Under the pieces are notes generated by a model. It made no database searches and was not told the DNA's origin. It was given only the letters and a program-made list of their open reading frames with translations. The position numbers were made by a program, and so were the translations under genes. This document shows positions 1-12,433 of a stretch of 64,000 bases of DNA, piece after piece. Numbering within the stretch: the first letter of the stretch is position 1; every line of letters starts with the position of its first letter. This DNA comes from Pontederia crassipes (taxonomy: Eukaryota > Streptophyta > Magnoliopsida > Commelinales > Pontederiaceae): positions 71,460,077 to 71,524,076 of the forward strand of contig CM060194.1 of assembly GCA_030549335.1 (NCBI GenBank), given 5' to 3'.

Positions 1-872
1 AGACGTATTATGTCACATGGTGGGGGCATCTTATAGTCATTTTAAAAACATGCGAATACCAAATGGGCAGCTTTGTTGTCTCTGATGCATTACTGCAGAA
101 TAATAGTTATCAATCTGTTCTTCCTCAAAGATGCAGAATTTATTAATGGTAATGTGATCATTCAGGTTAAGTATATATTTCATGTCTGGTTGTGTTCTAA
201 TAATTAAGATAAATTGTAGGTCAGCAGTACACCTATTGGGCATTGCTCCTCCAACAGTACTGATAATACAGTTCATCTCTGACCCACATTACTTACTTAT
301 TATTTGTGTCAGCTTTATGTAGCTTGAACACCTCCTCTATACAACAAACAAAAATGGTAGATCATGAACCATGATATCACCCCTTCTAAAGCACATAATT
401 GGCTGTCTTTTCCATGAACGATAACTTTCTTCTCACAAGGCACACATCTGATTTGGCAGTTGCAATTCAAAAGAATGTAAATTTCTCTGCGATGTATTTA
501 TATGTTAAAAAGACACTATCCATGTTCTGTTCTTTTGTTCTCCTTCGAGATTAATCTATCAGAAGCGCTTGTACCGTTTAGAAATCAGAGAGTGTAGATT
601 GAGTCTACAACTTTAGGAATCTTTGTGGGCATAAAGAATTTATGACTTTCTGTGAAAGTTGAATCCATTACTGAATTTTTCTTGCACATGGGATCATGTC
701 TATATAGGATGCTCCTGAATTTACATCTGAACCAGGATTCTTTGATTTATACATGCATGACTGTAGTTTGTCGTTGTGACTCTAAATGACGTAATTTTTT
801 TATGATTTATCCGCTATACATGCATGATGTAAATTTTGTATCACTAAAATTTTTTATGATTTGCAAATAATG
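1..872. other. Left edge, no gene recognised
   Basis: AT-rich DNA upstream of the CACTA transposase exon. A likely 3' splice site (pyrimidine/AT-rich tract then TGCAG) sits just before the transposase start near 873. No CACTA terminus (CACTACAAG) and no subterminal repeats are visible here, so the 5' end of the CACTA element must lie outside the window. Imperfect repeats of a GATTTAT...TACATGCATGA motif occur near 745 and 805. Confidence 0.5.
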
Positions 873-880
873 CAGACATT

Positions 881-1894
881 ATGTCATACTTGAACGATCG
901 TCGATGGATGTACAATAGAAATAATCCTGGTCGTAGACGCTTGACACAAGAATTCATAGATGGCGTTGACGATTATGTTACCGTGGCTTGTCAATCTTTC
1001 CAATATCAGCGGGAGGAAATAATTAGGTGTCCTTGTTTGAAATGTGCTAGCACAAAGTTACAGACGATAGAGACTGTCAAAATTCACTTATATAGAAAGG
1101 GTTTCAAACCTAATTATTAGCAATGAGATGATTTAGGTGAAGGAGCGTCTTCGACAAGCGTCCCAAATCCATGTCTTCATTTTATCGATCCTGAACCAAT
1201 ATTTACTTTACAATATGAACAGTTAGTTTATGACGCAGCTGCAACTGAGTATGTCAATATTAGATTTGAGCAGAATGAAGAGGCACCGAATCCAAAAGCA
1301 AGAGATTTTTATGACTTACTAAACACATCGAACCAACTCTTATGACTTGGGTGTGAAAGTCATTTGGAACTATCACTTGCTATTATATTGTTGAATCTGA
1401 AAGCCGACCACAATATTTCACAAGCATGTTTTGATGTATTTCTAGATATTTTAAAAGAGGTCACACCAACTGGTGCTCGTATTCCTGAAAATTTTTATAG
1501 GACAAATAGATTGGTTAGTAAACTTGGTTTTGGCTCAACTAAAATGGATTATTGTCATGATGATTGTATGTTATATTATGGCAACGACATCAATCTAAAT
1601 GAATGCAAATTTTGTGGGGCCAAACGATATAGAGTAACTAACAAGTCTCAAGTGGTTGTGAAAAGAATGCATTATTTGTCTCTTATTTCAATGCTTAAAG
1701 GACTATACTCGTCTATAGGGTCAGCGTCGCAAATGAAGTGGCATGCACAACATAATAGTTCTGAAGGTGTCATGCTTCACCCATCAGATGGTGAAGTGTG
1801 GAAACATTTTGATCGTAAGCATCCTGATTTTGCTAGGGATGAAAGGAACATAAGGCTCGGATTATGCGCGGATGGTTTTACACTATATGGTCAG
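881..1894 (+). pseudogene. TNP2-like CACTA transposase, N-terminal part
   Basis: One reading frame from 881 to 1894 matches the start of plant CACTA transposases. A transposase-associated domain (DRRWMYNRN..., with RCPCLKC and VKIHLYRKGF) is followed by the TNP2/Transposase_21 start (HDDCMLYYGN, CKFCGAKRY, MKWHAQHNS, WKHFDRKHPDFARD, RNIRLGLCADGF). Three in-frame stops at 1118-1120, 1124-1126 and 1343-1345 all fall where the family has tryptophan, so each is a TGG changed to TAG or TGA. The frame is cut at 1894 by the start of a TRIM-like repeat, and the catalytic core that should follow is absent from the window. In an intact element this protein binds and cuts the ends; here it cannot be functional. 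Confidence 0.85.
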
Positions 1895-2330
1895 TGTAAC
1901 ATTCCCCACTAGCATATGATATTGTCCGCTTTGGGCCTCGGCCCGCACGATTTTACCAAAACGCGTCACACTTAGTGAAGGACATGTTCCCATATATACC
2001 CAGCATCTCTTCCGTGATTTATGCATGTGAGACTAATCCAAGGCATGCCCCATGCATCCTTCCTCCCCTTAGGGGACTCAACGCCCTCGTTGAGTGATCG
2101 CACCCCACCATAAACAGAGGCTCATTCGGAGTGACTCTGATACCATATGTAACATTCCTCACTAGCGTGTGATATTGTCCGCTTTGGACTTTGGCCCGCA
2201 CGGTTTTACCAAAATGCGTCACCTGGTATCAGAGTAGCGCAGCGGCTCACCTCTATACTCAGCGTGATACTGTCCGCTCTACTCCCACCCTAGGCTCACG
2301 GTTTTCTAACGTGTCACACTCAACTCCGTG
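1895..2330 (-). mobile_element. TRIM-like miniature terminal-repeat retroelement
   Basis: Two ~75-bp direct repeats (1895-1970 and 2148-2222) start TGTAACATTCC and end GCGTCAC on the + strand. Read on the - strand each begins TG and ends CA. The segment next to the right repeat (2132-2145) is TGGTATCAGAGT on the - strand, matching the primer-binding site that many plant retroelements pair with initiator-Met tRNA. So on the - strand the order is LTR (2222-2148), PBS, ~175 bp interior, LTR (1970-1895). A third, diverged LTR-like piece follows at about 2,223-2,318, beginning with another TGGTATCAGAG on the + strand. No coding capacity. A second copy lies at 61,175-61,585. Confidence 0.55.
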
Positions 2331-3003
2331 ACTAAATTCTAATCCCAATTATCATACTCTTAGTTATGTTTAGCAATTACAGAAAAAAATAAAATCGATA
2401 AAACCTCCTCCCTTACTTATCTAGTGGTATTTACCGGCACACATACAAAAGACATATATATATGCATCAAAGTTTAATAAAAAGCTATAAAATAGGACAT
2501 TCACATATTGTCATTATATTTTTTTTCCACAAACCATCTCACATATAATCCCACAGGATCAAGTCTTATACAACCTTACAAAAAGTTTCTCACAAACTTA
2601 ATTACAACCTCTAAGTCTATCTATTACATATGCATGCTTCAAAAAACAAAAGTGAAGAGGAATTAAAATGCTCCAGCGGCTCGACATCTTCTATATGTAG
2701 CAAAATAAGCTCTGAGTCGACTCAACTCAAGAACTTACGAGTATCTGAAAAAAATATTTAAAATGGGTTTTATGAGCAACAATCATTTGCTCAGTGAGTG
2801 GAATGAAAGTACAACATAGGGAAACAATACGAGCGCATATATCATTTAAATAACCACATTTCATTCACATGAAAAAACATTTAAAGCATAGCACATATAA
2901 CATAACTTGTCAAATCATGTGAACTTTCATATAAGCAAAAGTAATTTAAAATGTCATCATTTTCATAATTAAACTCCACACATGTGTCATTGCACATACT
3001 CAT

Positions 3004-3275
3004 CATGGCATCATGGGTCAATACGTATCCCCCTATGATCATGTGTCATATAGTTAAGCAGAGCTTCATAATTAAGAGTCATGGATATGCAGAACAAATC
3101 ATAGGTCAATACGTATCCCTCTATGATTGCGTGTCATACAGTTAAGCAGAGCTTCACAATCAAGAGTCTTAGATATGCAGAGCAAATCATGGGTCAATAC
3201 GTATCCCAATCATGATTGTGTGTCACCCAATCATGATTCTTAGATACGCAGAGCGATCATGGGTCAATACGTGCA
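3004..3275. repeat. ~95-bp tandem repeat inside the LTR
   Basis: Three imperfect units contain ATCATGGGTCAATACGTATC, a TGTGTCA segment, AGTTAAGCAGAGCTTC and AGATATGCAGAGC, in the same order. The last unit is shortened. Short-unit tandem arrays are common in LTRs of large chromoviruses. Confidence 0.75.
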
Positions 3276-3562
3276 CGCAAAGCAGCCCCCAAAGAGCAAA
3301 GACACCCGATATACGCCCCAAAGGCTTCATGTATATCGAATACGGTCTCAAAGACCTTTTTCAAATAGCATGGCTAATGAACACATGGAGTTTAACAATA
3401 TCAAAATACACATGTCATAATCTCATATCATTATCAAATAAAACTTATTTTCACTTCATAAGCATGGTTCCCTGAAAACATTTTTGTATAAGATATTATT
3501 CCATCTCATATGAAATCATTGAAACATATCATAAATATTTTTCATAGCGCAAGATATGTTTC

Positions 3563-3595
<33 letters not shown>
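3563..3595. repeat. (TAA)n microsatellite
   Basis: About eleven uninterrupted TAA/AAT units inside the presumed LTR. Confidence 0.9.
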
Positions 3596-5164
3596 CTTTT
3601 CTTGAGGTAATACCATAAATAAAAGAATTAACATATAACATTTTGTTATGTTATAAATTTATCCACTCACCTTGTACTTTATCACTTCAAGGAGGTTTAT
3701 TAGATTTTCTCTCTTTCACTTGCAACTTGATGTTTTCCTACAAGCAATAATGCATTTTTACTTCTCAATCACTAATAAGGTAATATGCAATGCATGCTCA
3801 TGATGCATGAATGATTATGCACCCTAAAATGCATGTAATCCTCTCTAATACCAATTTCTAGCTTCAGGTATTCATATTCATAAGCTATTCCATACTTGAA
3901 ACTTTTCAATTCTCCAAAGCTTAACTAGATGCTGTCTCAGGATTTCGGACTGAGTGTCTGTCAATAAATTATTCATAACTTCTTAACCACATTGGCAAAT
4001 CTTATGATTCTGGATTAATTAGAAACTATACATACTAAAATTTTCAATCCCCAAGTATCATTATCAAATACCAAGTGAGTAAGTCAGGACATCCCAAACA
4101 ATCTGACCTAGGATTTGTGCCTTGACAGACTATATGTCACTGAAATATTGATTTATATGTTTCTTCATACTTGTCCATTTAACTAGGGCATAATTTTCTT
4201 GAAAACTAGACTTCATTAGTATTTTGTTATAAAAATTAGAGGAGTTAACTTGCTATATAGACTTATAACAAAAAGTGTTAATTCATGTCGCAATCTATCA
4301 ATGTCCTGAAATCTGACAGAAGCATCACTATGAAATAAAAAAATTCATTTCTCCCAAAATATAAGATCGAATAGGATGATTCCACCTCTCACCAAACCCG
4401 TGGAATGTCTATTTAAGCATATCCAAATTTCAAACCTTAATTCACTCTATCATAACCGTATCCTAATTTACAAATGGAACTTGTATCAGACTCAGAACAG
4501 AATGAGTGACTTGCGAAGGTAAGTTCATAACTTCCTCTATAAAACTCATTTTTAGGTGATTCCAGAGACATGGAAAGCTAACGTCGAATGGATGAACCAT
4601 ACAAAATTTCATAATTTATGGTTCGTTTATCACCAAGTAATGATTTTCTCAATCAGAAGAAAAATTTCCGGATCAAAACTCACCTGGAACAGCCGATGTT
4701 CCCAATTTTTCCCAGGTCGGTTCACTCTAGTTCTTCCTCCAATAATTTTTCTATGGTGAAAATATAATGTTAAATGACTTATATATTTTTTTTCAGAATT
4801 TTCTGAGGTCTTATGGTGGTTTGGAAAAATATCTTTGCTCTCACCTATCTGCTTCAGCTGCTTAGAACTTAAGTGATGGACAATCACATCTTTTTATCAT
4901 AACTAAGTGTTTTAATCCTAATTAAGCTTACTTATTCCTATTTAAACATATATATTATAATATTTAGAAACTTTATGATTTATTTATAACAATCCTATAT
5001 AATTACTTTGTAAAGTTTGTCGATAATTAAGTAATCATTATGCACTAATCGAAATATTAATTACTATATACAAATATCACTAAATGGACATCCAAACTAA
5101 CTTAGTATGTTAATTAAATTCATAATTATGCACAAATGATGTTTCTAGGACACTTCCGTGATAA

Positions 5165-5177
5165 TTCTCCCCTCCTT
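5165..5177 (-). other. Polypurine tract of the gypsy element
   Basis: On the - strand AAGGAGGGGAGAA lies directly after the pol stop codon (5176-5178) and before the LTR. It is the usual position and sequence type for priming plus-strand DNA in plant chromoviruses. Confidence 0.75.
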
Positions 5178-8100
5178 AAAAAAATTTCGTCCCCGAAATT
5201 TGGTTACCTATTTTAGGAAATAAGAATGAATATTTTTCTCTTATTTGATCCTCTTTCTCCCAAGTTGCCTCTTCTCTTGAATGATTTCTCCAAAGAACCA
5301 AAACTAATGGAATCCTTCGATTATGTAGTTCTTTTTCCTTTCATCCGATAATTTGCACTGGATTCTCTTCATATGACAAATCCTCTCGTACTTGAATAGA
5401 TTGGGGCTCCAACACATGTGAAGGATCGGATCGATATCGTCGAAGCATAGAGACATGAAAGACATCATGAATACGTGATAACTCTGGTGGTAGTGCTAAT
5501 CGATATGCAACTGGTCCAATACGCTCTAAAATTTCATACGGTCCTACATATCTCGGATTTAACTTTCCTTTCTTTCCAAATCGTATGACACATTTCCAAG
5601 GTGAAACTTTTAAGAAGACTTTACTTCCCACTTCATACTCCATTTCTCGACGACGTTGATCTGCATAACTCTTTTGCCGATCTTGTGTTGCCTTTAACTT
5701 TTGTTTAATGATTTTCAGGTTGTCAACAATCTCTTGCACTTTTTGTGGTCCCAAAAGGACTCTTGCACTTTCTTCATCCCAACATATTGGTGTCCTACAT
5801 TTCCTACCATATAACGCTTCAAAAGGAGCCATCTCGATACTTGAATGAAAACTATTATTATAAGTAAACTCTGCTAATGACAAGTGTTCATCCCAAGATC
5901 CCTTAAATTCTAGAATACAAGCTTTGAGCATTTCTTTAAGCGTTTGAATGGTTCTCTCCGATTGACCATCTGTTTGAGGATGAAATGGAGTACTAAACTT
6001 TAATTTTGTACCTAAAGAATTTTGTAAACTATACCAGAATCGAGAGGTAAACCGAGGATTTCTATCAGAAATGATAGATGTTGGAATACCATGTAGTCTT
6101 ACATATTCATCAATGTACAACTTGGCTAATGTATTAAGAGAATCATCCTTTCGAACTAGTATAAAATGTGCTGACTTCGTAAGACGATCAACTATTACCC
6201 AAATAGTGTCATGATTTTGTTTCGTTCTTGGCAAATCCGTTACAAAATCCATAGCGATTTCATCCCACTTGTATTCTGGTATCAGAATTGATTGAAGAGT
6301 TCCAACTGGAGCTTTGTGTTCTGCTTTTACCTGCTGACATATTACACATCGAGAGATATATTCTGCTATATCCTTCTTCATATCGCGTCACCAAAAGTTT
6401 CTCCTCAAATCTCTATACATCTTAGTACTTTCTAGATGTATATTATAAGGCGAACAATGAGCTTCCTCCATTATTTCTTGCCTAAGATTTCCAATATTGA
6501 GAACACATAACCTGCTACCAAACATTAAAATCCTATCATCATTTAATGAGAATTGTGTTTGCTCTCCGTTCTTTACTTGATTGATGATTTTCACTAACTC
6601 TTTTATCTTGATCTTGTATTTCGCGTATCCTCTCAGCTAGAATAGGTCTAATTCTAAAGTGTGCAAAGAGTGCTCCTTTCTCACTTGTCTTCAACTCAAC
6701 TCCTAAGGATTTCAGTTCAAGTAGCAATGGTAACTGATAAACTTTTATATGGACTAGAAGACTCGATGATTTTTTACTAAGTGCATCTGCAACCACATTA
6801 GCTTTACCCGGATGGTAATCAATTATGCAATCATAGTCCTTTATTAACTCCATCCACCTTCTTTGACGTAAATTTAATTCTTTTTGTGTAAGGAGATATT
6901 TCAAACTCTTGTGATCCGTAAAAATGTGACATGTCTCTCCATAAAGATAATGTCTCCATATATATTAAGAGCAAAAATAATTGCCGCCAACTCTAAATCA
7001 TGTGTTGAGTAGTTTAACTCATGTGGTTTGAGTTGTCAAGAAGCGTATGTAATAACTTTTCCATGTTGCATTTGAACACAACACAATCCTTGTCGAGAAG
7101 CATCATTATACACCACATAACCTCCATTTTTTGTTGGGAGTGTTAACACTGGAGCAGATGTTAAACATCTCTTTAACTTTTCGAAGCTATCTTGGTATTG
7201 CTCTGTCCATTCAAATTTTACATTTTTTCGAAGAAGTCTAGTTAATGGAACTGTAATCATAGAGAAACTTTCAATAAAACGTCGATAATATCCTATTAGG
7301 CTAAGAAAACTTCTCACTTCTGTCACACTTTTTGGAGGCTCCCACTTCAATATTGCATCAACATTTGCTGGGTTCACACAAATGCCCTCTGCTGAGATTA
7401 CATGTCCCAGAAATACTACTGAGTTGAGCCAAAATTCACATTTACTAAACTTTGCAAATAATTGTTTCTCTCGAAATATTTGCAAAATAATTCTTAAATG
7501 TTCTTCATGCTCTTCTTCGCTTCGAGAATAGACTAGTATATCGTCAATGAAAACAATCACAAACTTATCCAAATAAGGTTTGAAAACATGGTTCATGAGA
7601 TCCATAAAAGCTGCGGGCGCATTTGTTAAACCAAATGACATCACCAGAAATTCATAGTGTTCATACCGAGTTCTGAAGGCAGTTTTGACAATATAAGCAT
7701 CTTTAATTCTCAACTGATGATATCCTGATCTCTAGTTTATTTTTGAAAATACATTTGTTCCTTGCAGTTGATCAAAAAGATCATCGATCCGCGGCAAATG
7801 ATATTTATTCTTTATAGTAACTCTATTTAATTGTCTATAATCGATGCACAACCATAATGTTCCATCTTTCTTTTTCACGAATAATACGGGTGCACCCCAA
7901 GAAGAAACACTCGGCCGAATGAAACCCTTATCTAATAATTCTTGTAATTGTAACTTTAACTCTTTTAGTATTGTTGGTGCCATTCGATAAGGAGCAATAG
8001 ATATAGGTGTTGTCCCTGGAATAAGGTCAATACTGAACTCAATCTCTCTTTGCGGTGGTAATCCAGGAAGATCCTCTGGGAAAACATCTATAAATTTAGA

Positions 8101-8637
8101 TACGATTGGAATATCTTCTAATCGTGGTCCTTCTGCCTTAGTGTCAATCACAGAAGCAAGATAAGCTTCACATCCCTTCTTAATTAATTTATGTGCCATC
8201 ATTGCAGAAATAATACAAGAGGAAAGAATTTGACGTTAAACACAAAAGATAACTCTCTCTTTTTCGGGTGACTCGAAGTAAACTTCTTTCTTAAAATAAT
8301 TTATAGTGGCATGATGACGAGCTAACCAATCCATTCCAAGTATGACATCAAAGTCTTGAATATTTAAAGGAATGAGATCTGCCATCATATCTTGATCAAC
8401 AACTTTGACTCTACAATCCTTATATGATTGTGCGACAATAATAGAATTTCCCACGGGTGTATGTACTAACATGAAACATTTTAAAGGACTAAGTTTTCTA
8501 TTGGCATGCATGAAAAAGTCTTTTGATATGAATGAATGAGTAGATCCAGGATCAATAAGAACATGTGTGCTTTTATCAAAGATAGACAACATACCCATCA
8601 CTACGTCAGTAGTAGCCAAAGCATCAAGTTCAGTCAT
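5176..8637 (-). pseudogene. gypsy pol: protease-RT-RNase H-integrase-chromodomain
   Basis: Protease at 8,637-8,236 shows LIDPGSTHSFIS where D-S/T-G is expected. RT at 8,202-7,036 includes [39 protein letters not shown] and the active-site [10 protein letters not shown]. RNase H near 6,904 shows DHKSLKYL and ADALSKK. Integrase (6,594-5,341) has the HHCC zinc finger ending CVICQQVKAEH, the DDE core (MDFVTDLP, IISDRNPRF, QTDGQSERTIQ) and the conserved HDVFHVSMLRRY. After an in-frame TGA at 5341-5343 the frame continues as a chromodomain (LVLWRNHSREEATWE) to a stop at 5176. Stops at 7036-7038 and 5341-5343 are CGA-to-TGA type; frameshifts occur near 7,730, 6,960 and 6,390. The element cannot make polyprotein. 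Confidence 0.88.
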
Positions 8638-8817
8638 TGCAAAGACACGTGCTTGAGTTTGTGATCTCCCTAGTGGATTTGTCGATTTTGATGTACTTGG
8701 GACATTTTGATTACTTGCTTTTACATTTGCACCAGGAGTAGCTCTGATTTAAGACTTTACAGGAGGATAGGCTACTATTTCAAAAATACTTTTACCATTT
8801 TTCATGAATCGACAATC

Positions 8818-9886
8818 TTATATCTTGTGTCCCCTTTGACCACATTTAAAGCAAGCTCCTGTGAATACTGAGCATTTTTCAAAATGATATCTTTCACAAG
8901 TTGTACAATATGCATTAGTGCGGTATTGTTCTTGTCTTGGTCCAACTCTACTTTGATTTTTTGAAAATATTCTTCTGACTGCACTTGCTTGTGTACTCAT
9001 ATTTTTTGGTTGGTATGATATTTTTGTGTACCTTGTGATCCATTTCCATGTCTCATATTATTGTAAAAGTTACCATGAGATTGAAATGTACTATCACCGT
9101 ATCTTACCATTTTATTACTTGGCCAGTCTGAGTAAAGTTGAAGTTTGGTCTTTTCAAATATTGACTAACTTAATTCCTTTCCTCTATAAGCTTTTCAGCT
9201 CTTAGTGCTGCTGCCACCAACTTGGAGTAGTTAGTGAACTTCAACACTTCAACATTTTCTCTGATGTTCAAGTGAAGTCCTCCTTCGAATCACCTACACT
9301 TGTCACTTTCATCTGACACCAAGCTCGGTGCATATTTTGATAGTTGTGTGAACTTTAATTCATACTCAGCAACTGATAATGCTTCTTGTGTCAGATTTAG
9401 GAATTCCTTCTGCTTCCTATCAGTATATACTTTGGGCAAATACTTCTTTCAAAATTCTCGAAGAAAGTCCTCACATCCAAGAGTAGCCGAAAAATTTTGA
9501 CTTACAGGAATTGTCTCCCACCAATCTAAAGCATCTTTTTGAAACAAAGACACAATATAATCAAATCTTTCTCCATTAGAGCACCTCATCTGATTAAATA
9601 TTCTATCCATACGTTTTAATCATACCTCTACCTCTGATGGGTCAACTGTACCTTTAAAATCAACTGCACCTTATTTTCTAATTTTGTCGTAGAACCTATT
9701 TCTTTGCATAACTTGGGAGGTCGGGTTTACTCCACTCATAATAGCCCTTAAAGCTTGTGCAAGAACTTGTGCAGCACTTTGATTTTCAATAGGATTGACT
9801 TGCTCAACAACATGAGGAAGTCTTGATGGATCCGCTGGGATCTCATCATCATGTAAGGGAGGATTATCATTCACATCTCGTGTCAC
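8818..9886 (-). pseudogene. gypsy gag remnant with CCHC knuckle
   Basis: The gag frame starts within the truncated 5' end (about 9,886). It includes a retrotransposon gag core (ALDWWETIPVS, YLPKVYTDRKQKEFLNL, MRCSNGERFDYI) and ends near the zinc knuckle CFKCGQRGHK at about 8,820-8,860. Stops at 9620-9622, 9449-9451 and 9290-9292 each replace a conserved Trp (TGG to TGA). Further stops and frameshifts follow below 9,180. The N-terminus and any leader are lost at the CACTA junction near 9,900. Confidence 0.78.
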
Positions 9887-9900
9887 ACCTTGTAACTCAG

Positions 9901-10387
9901 ATGATGAGTAATGGTATTATTACTTAATGTCACGATCATGTTGTATTTTTATCTTACGACTAGGATCTTGTATTAAGACCGTTGTCATCTTATGGGTTGT
10001 TCATTTACGATTCATTTTCATGTTGTATCATAACGGCTTATTCAAATTATCATCTCGCAATAGTTTGTTTGATGCGTTAGCGATGCATGTGGACAAACAA
10101 TCGGATCGACGGATGCCTGATGAGGACGATGCATTCTTATATTCGCTACCATCTCGTGAGTGTTTGAAATAATAATCAAAAGAATTTTACGCATAAGCTT
10201 ATCCGAATTAATTTGTTTATTTTTTATAAGCACCTCCGAATATTAGGAATTGGTTCTCGAGTTATACGTACAATTCCGTTCCTGAAAATGCGACACAAGA
10301 CGTAACTGAACATAGTCAGGTCGAGACGTTGTGACATTTGAATTTTTTATCAATTGTGATTTTGACTTGGATTAATGTATTATGCAG
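9901..10387 (+). other. CACTA sequence between the gypsy break and TNPA gene
   Basis: CACTA-derived DNA resumes here. It probably holds the end of the TNP2 transcription unit: an open stretch ending in a stop near 10,332 can be read, but it is too diverged to align by eye. An AT-rich intron-like tract ending TATGCAG at 10,387 leads into the next CACTA exon. Confidence 0.45.
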
Positions 10388-11890
10388 ATGTATCATTTTA
10401 GTAAAAGTAAAAATAAAGGAAAATAGTCGGTCATCCCTAGAGCTCTCAGTACTCCGTCGGCTCCTAGATCAGTCACGGGCATTCGCATAATAGAACGTTC
10501 TTCTCCTCCGTTGGCTCCTTCCTATCACGCTGATATTGTGGATTTGGAGACACAATTGCCAGAAGAACCCGTCAGAGCTCGTTGTTCTGTGGACGGCTCA
10601 GACCAGGCTTCGTCAAGGCGTGTTTACAAAGCATACTTGCAGCCAGATGGGAATTTAGGGTAAGTGTTATTTTACGTATTTTGAATCCTTATCCATTTTG
10701 TGATTCAGCCATGACATTTCATAATTTTGTATCCTTCTAGGTTTGTACCGTCGAAACCCGTAGGCTGCGGCAGTTACTAAAGTGTTGCGACATAAGTATA
10801 CTGAAGCGTGGCTTACATGGAGGGAAGTTCCTTATGCCACGAGACATATGCTATTTAATGAATTTCAGGTATCCTTAGAAGCCAACATGGTCATTAAAAT
10901 TTATCTTCGTAATACTTTAATTATTTTTATACACATGCAGGCTAATGTGTGGTGGGAGCCCGAGAATACGAAAAAAATGTGGAAGGCTTTTAATTCTTGG
11001 TGCTCGAAGATATTGTCCGTGATGCTTTCGGAAGCTCGAGCTGATGTAGAACGACCCAATTGGATCCCCGAGGCCATTTGGATCGATTTGCTACGAAAGT
11101 GGTCCACCGAGGAGTACAAATTGAAATGCGAAAAAACAAAAACCAGTCGAGAGTCCGACCAGGGAGCATGCTTGCATTCGGGCGGATGTGTATCCACGAG
11201 CACGATTGCTAAGAAAATGGTAAGGTCTTTCAATACAGTGTCGAGAAAATATTATACTTTAAGTTACAAAATATTATCCCATTGCAGGAGAAAGAGACGG
11301 GTAGACCACTTACTCAGGACGAAATATTTCTCCGAACTCATCGGAAGAAGAACAAAGAATGAGTTTCGGATTATGCCCAGGAGACATATGTATGTAAATT
11401 TTTGTGCCTTTATTTTTTCTAAATTGCAAGTTAATAGTTAATTATTAAAACTTTGAAGTCGATCACCTACTCGTCATTTATAGTTAATTATTTTTGTCGG
11501 TTCTTTATTTTTTTTATATTTCAGGAGTCTTATAAAATAAAAGAAGTTGATCATATTACGCAAGCCATGCAGGAGGGGACCACACCGTTGACCCCAAGAC
11601 AACTTTGGACGGACCATGTCGGCGTGAAGAAGGGTCGCATTTACGGCCTCGGATCTTCTGTGAGTGCAACAGATATTGGATATGGTCGACGAACTACTTC
11701 AGGTTCATCTCCTTCTAGTATGCAAGAAATTATGGATCAGATAAGGGATACGATTAGGGAAGAGATCAGAAAGGAATTCGAAGAACGTGAACGTTATAAC
11801 AGGACTGAAATGAAGAAAATGATGCATGCCTTCATGCGTGGTGAAATGAACGACGACGACGCCGAGGTAGATTCATTATACGTAATTTGA
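10388..11890 (+). pseudogene. CACTA TNPA-like (Transposase_24) gene, five exons
   Basis: Exons can be followed with GT...AG borders: about 10,388-10,659, 10,741-10,868, 10,942-11,219, 11,288-11,389 and 11,525-11,890. The protein has the plant En/Spm second-gene pattern: SRRVYKAYLQPDGN, VLRHKYTEAWLTWREVP, NVWWEPENTKKMWKAF, a C-rich HSGG segment, ETGRPLTQDEIF, then LTPRQLWTDHVG and an acidic coiled C-terminus (REEIRKEFEERERYNRTEMK). A TGA at 11,360-11,362 replaces the Trp expected in this motif, and stops occur near 10,426 and in exon 2, so it is a pseudogene. In active elements this product binds the subterminal repeats. No homologous intact copy is seen in the window. Confidence 0.75.
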
Positions 11891-12360
11891 TATTATTGTT
11901 CAATGTTAAAAAATTGTCAAAAGAAAGCAATGGATGTTAAAGAATCAAAAGGCGCAAAATATGATTGAAAATCATATCAAATTGTTTACATGTTTTATTT
12001 TTTGCTTCCTCTTTATGCCATGCTCTATGTTGTGATATGAATTATTGCTATTTTCTTTATTGAATTTGGCATGTTATATATGTTATTGCATTGGCCTTAG
12101 GCACTATACTTGTAGCTCAATTATATTTGTCGAGAAATGCTCAATTATAATTGTCGAGAAATGTTAAATGATATGGGTTTCTTTTTATATTTGAATCATG
12201 CATATGAGCATATATGAGAGTGTAGATGATGATGATAAAGATGCTAGTGATGGTTCTCGTAACGTGACAACTAATTTGCATATGATTTAGTGATCTTACA
12301 GCTAGTCTTAGTCTGAGTTTCCTTTTAGGATTTATGGACATGAGATTGAGATTACTTTTG

Positions 12361-12433
12361 ATTATTAATTTTGTATTTGAGTTTACTCTTTTGCTTACAT
12401 ATGTATTTGAGTTTACTCTTTTGCTTACATATG
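12361..12433. repeat. 33-bp tandem duplication
   Basis: Two near-identical units of GTATTTGAGTTTACTC...CTTACATATG lie head to tail inside the CACTA 3' region. Confidence 0.8.

Larger units (their letters stand above)
2331..5164 (-). repeat. 3' LTR of the gypsy element (approximate)
   Basis: About 2.8 kb of non-coding AT-rich DNA lies between the polypurine tract (5165-5177) and the TRIM-like unit. Its length suits Tekay/Del LTRs. No partner LTR exists in the window, so the ends cannot be fixed by pairing and no TG...CA ends or target duplication could be assigned with confidence. It contains a tandem repeat (about 3,004-3,275) and a TAA microsatellite. Confidence 0.5.
2331..9900 (-). mobile_element. 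Ty3/gypsy chromovirus (Tekay/Del type), 5' truncated
   Basis: Reading the - strand from about 9,900 down gives gag, a CCHC zinc knuckle, protease, reverse transcriptase, RNase H, HHCC integrase with DDE core, a C-terminal chromodomain, a polypurine tract and a long 3' LTR. The gag-PR-RT-RH-INT-chromodomain order, with the frame ending next to a purine-rich tract, is typical of Tekay/Del chromoviruses. No 5' LTR or primer-binding site exists upstream of gag: CACTA sequence begins at about 9,900. Stops and frameshifts break every gene, so the copy is dead. The left limit of the 3' LTR (about 2,331) is uncertain. Confidence 0.85.

Noticed and set aside
3004-3275. CRISPR-like spaced repeats
   Set aside because: The unit repeats are imperfect, ~95 bp, contiguous and inside a plant LTR. 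There are no spacers.
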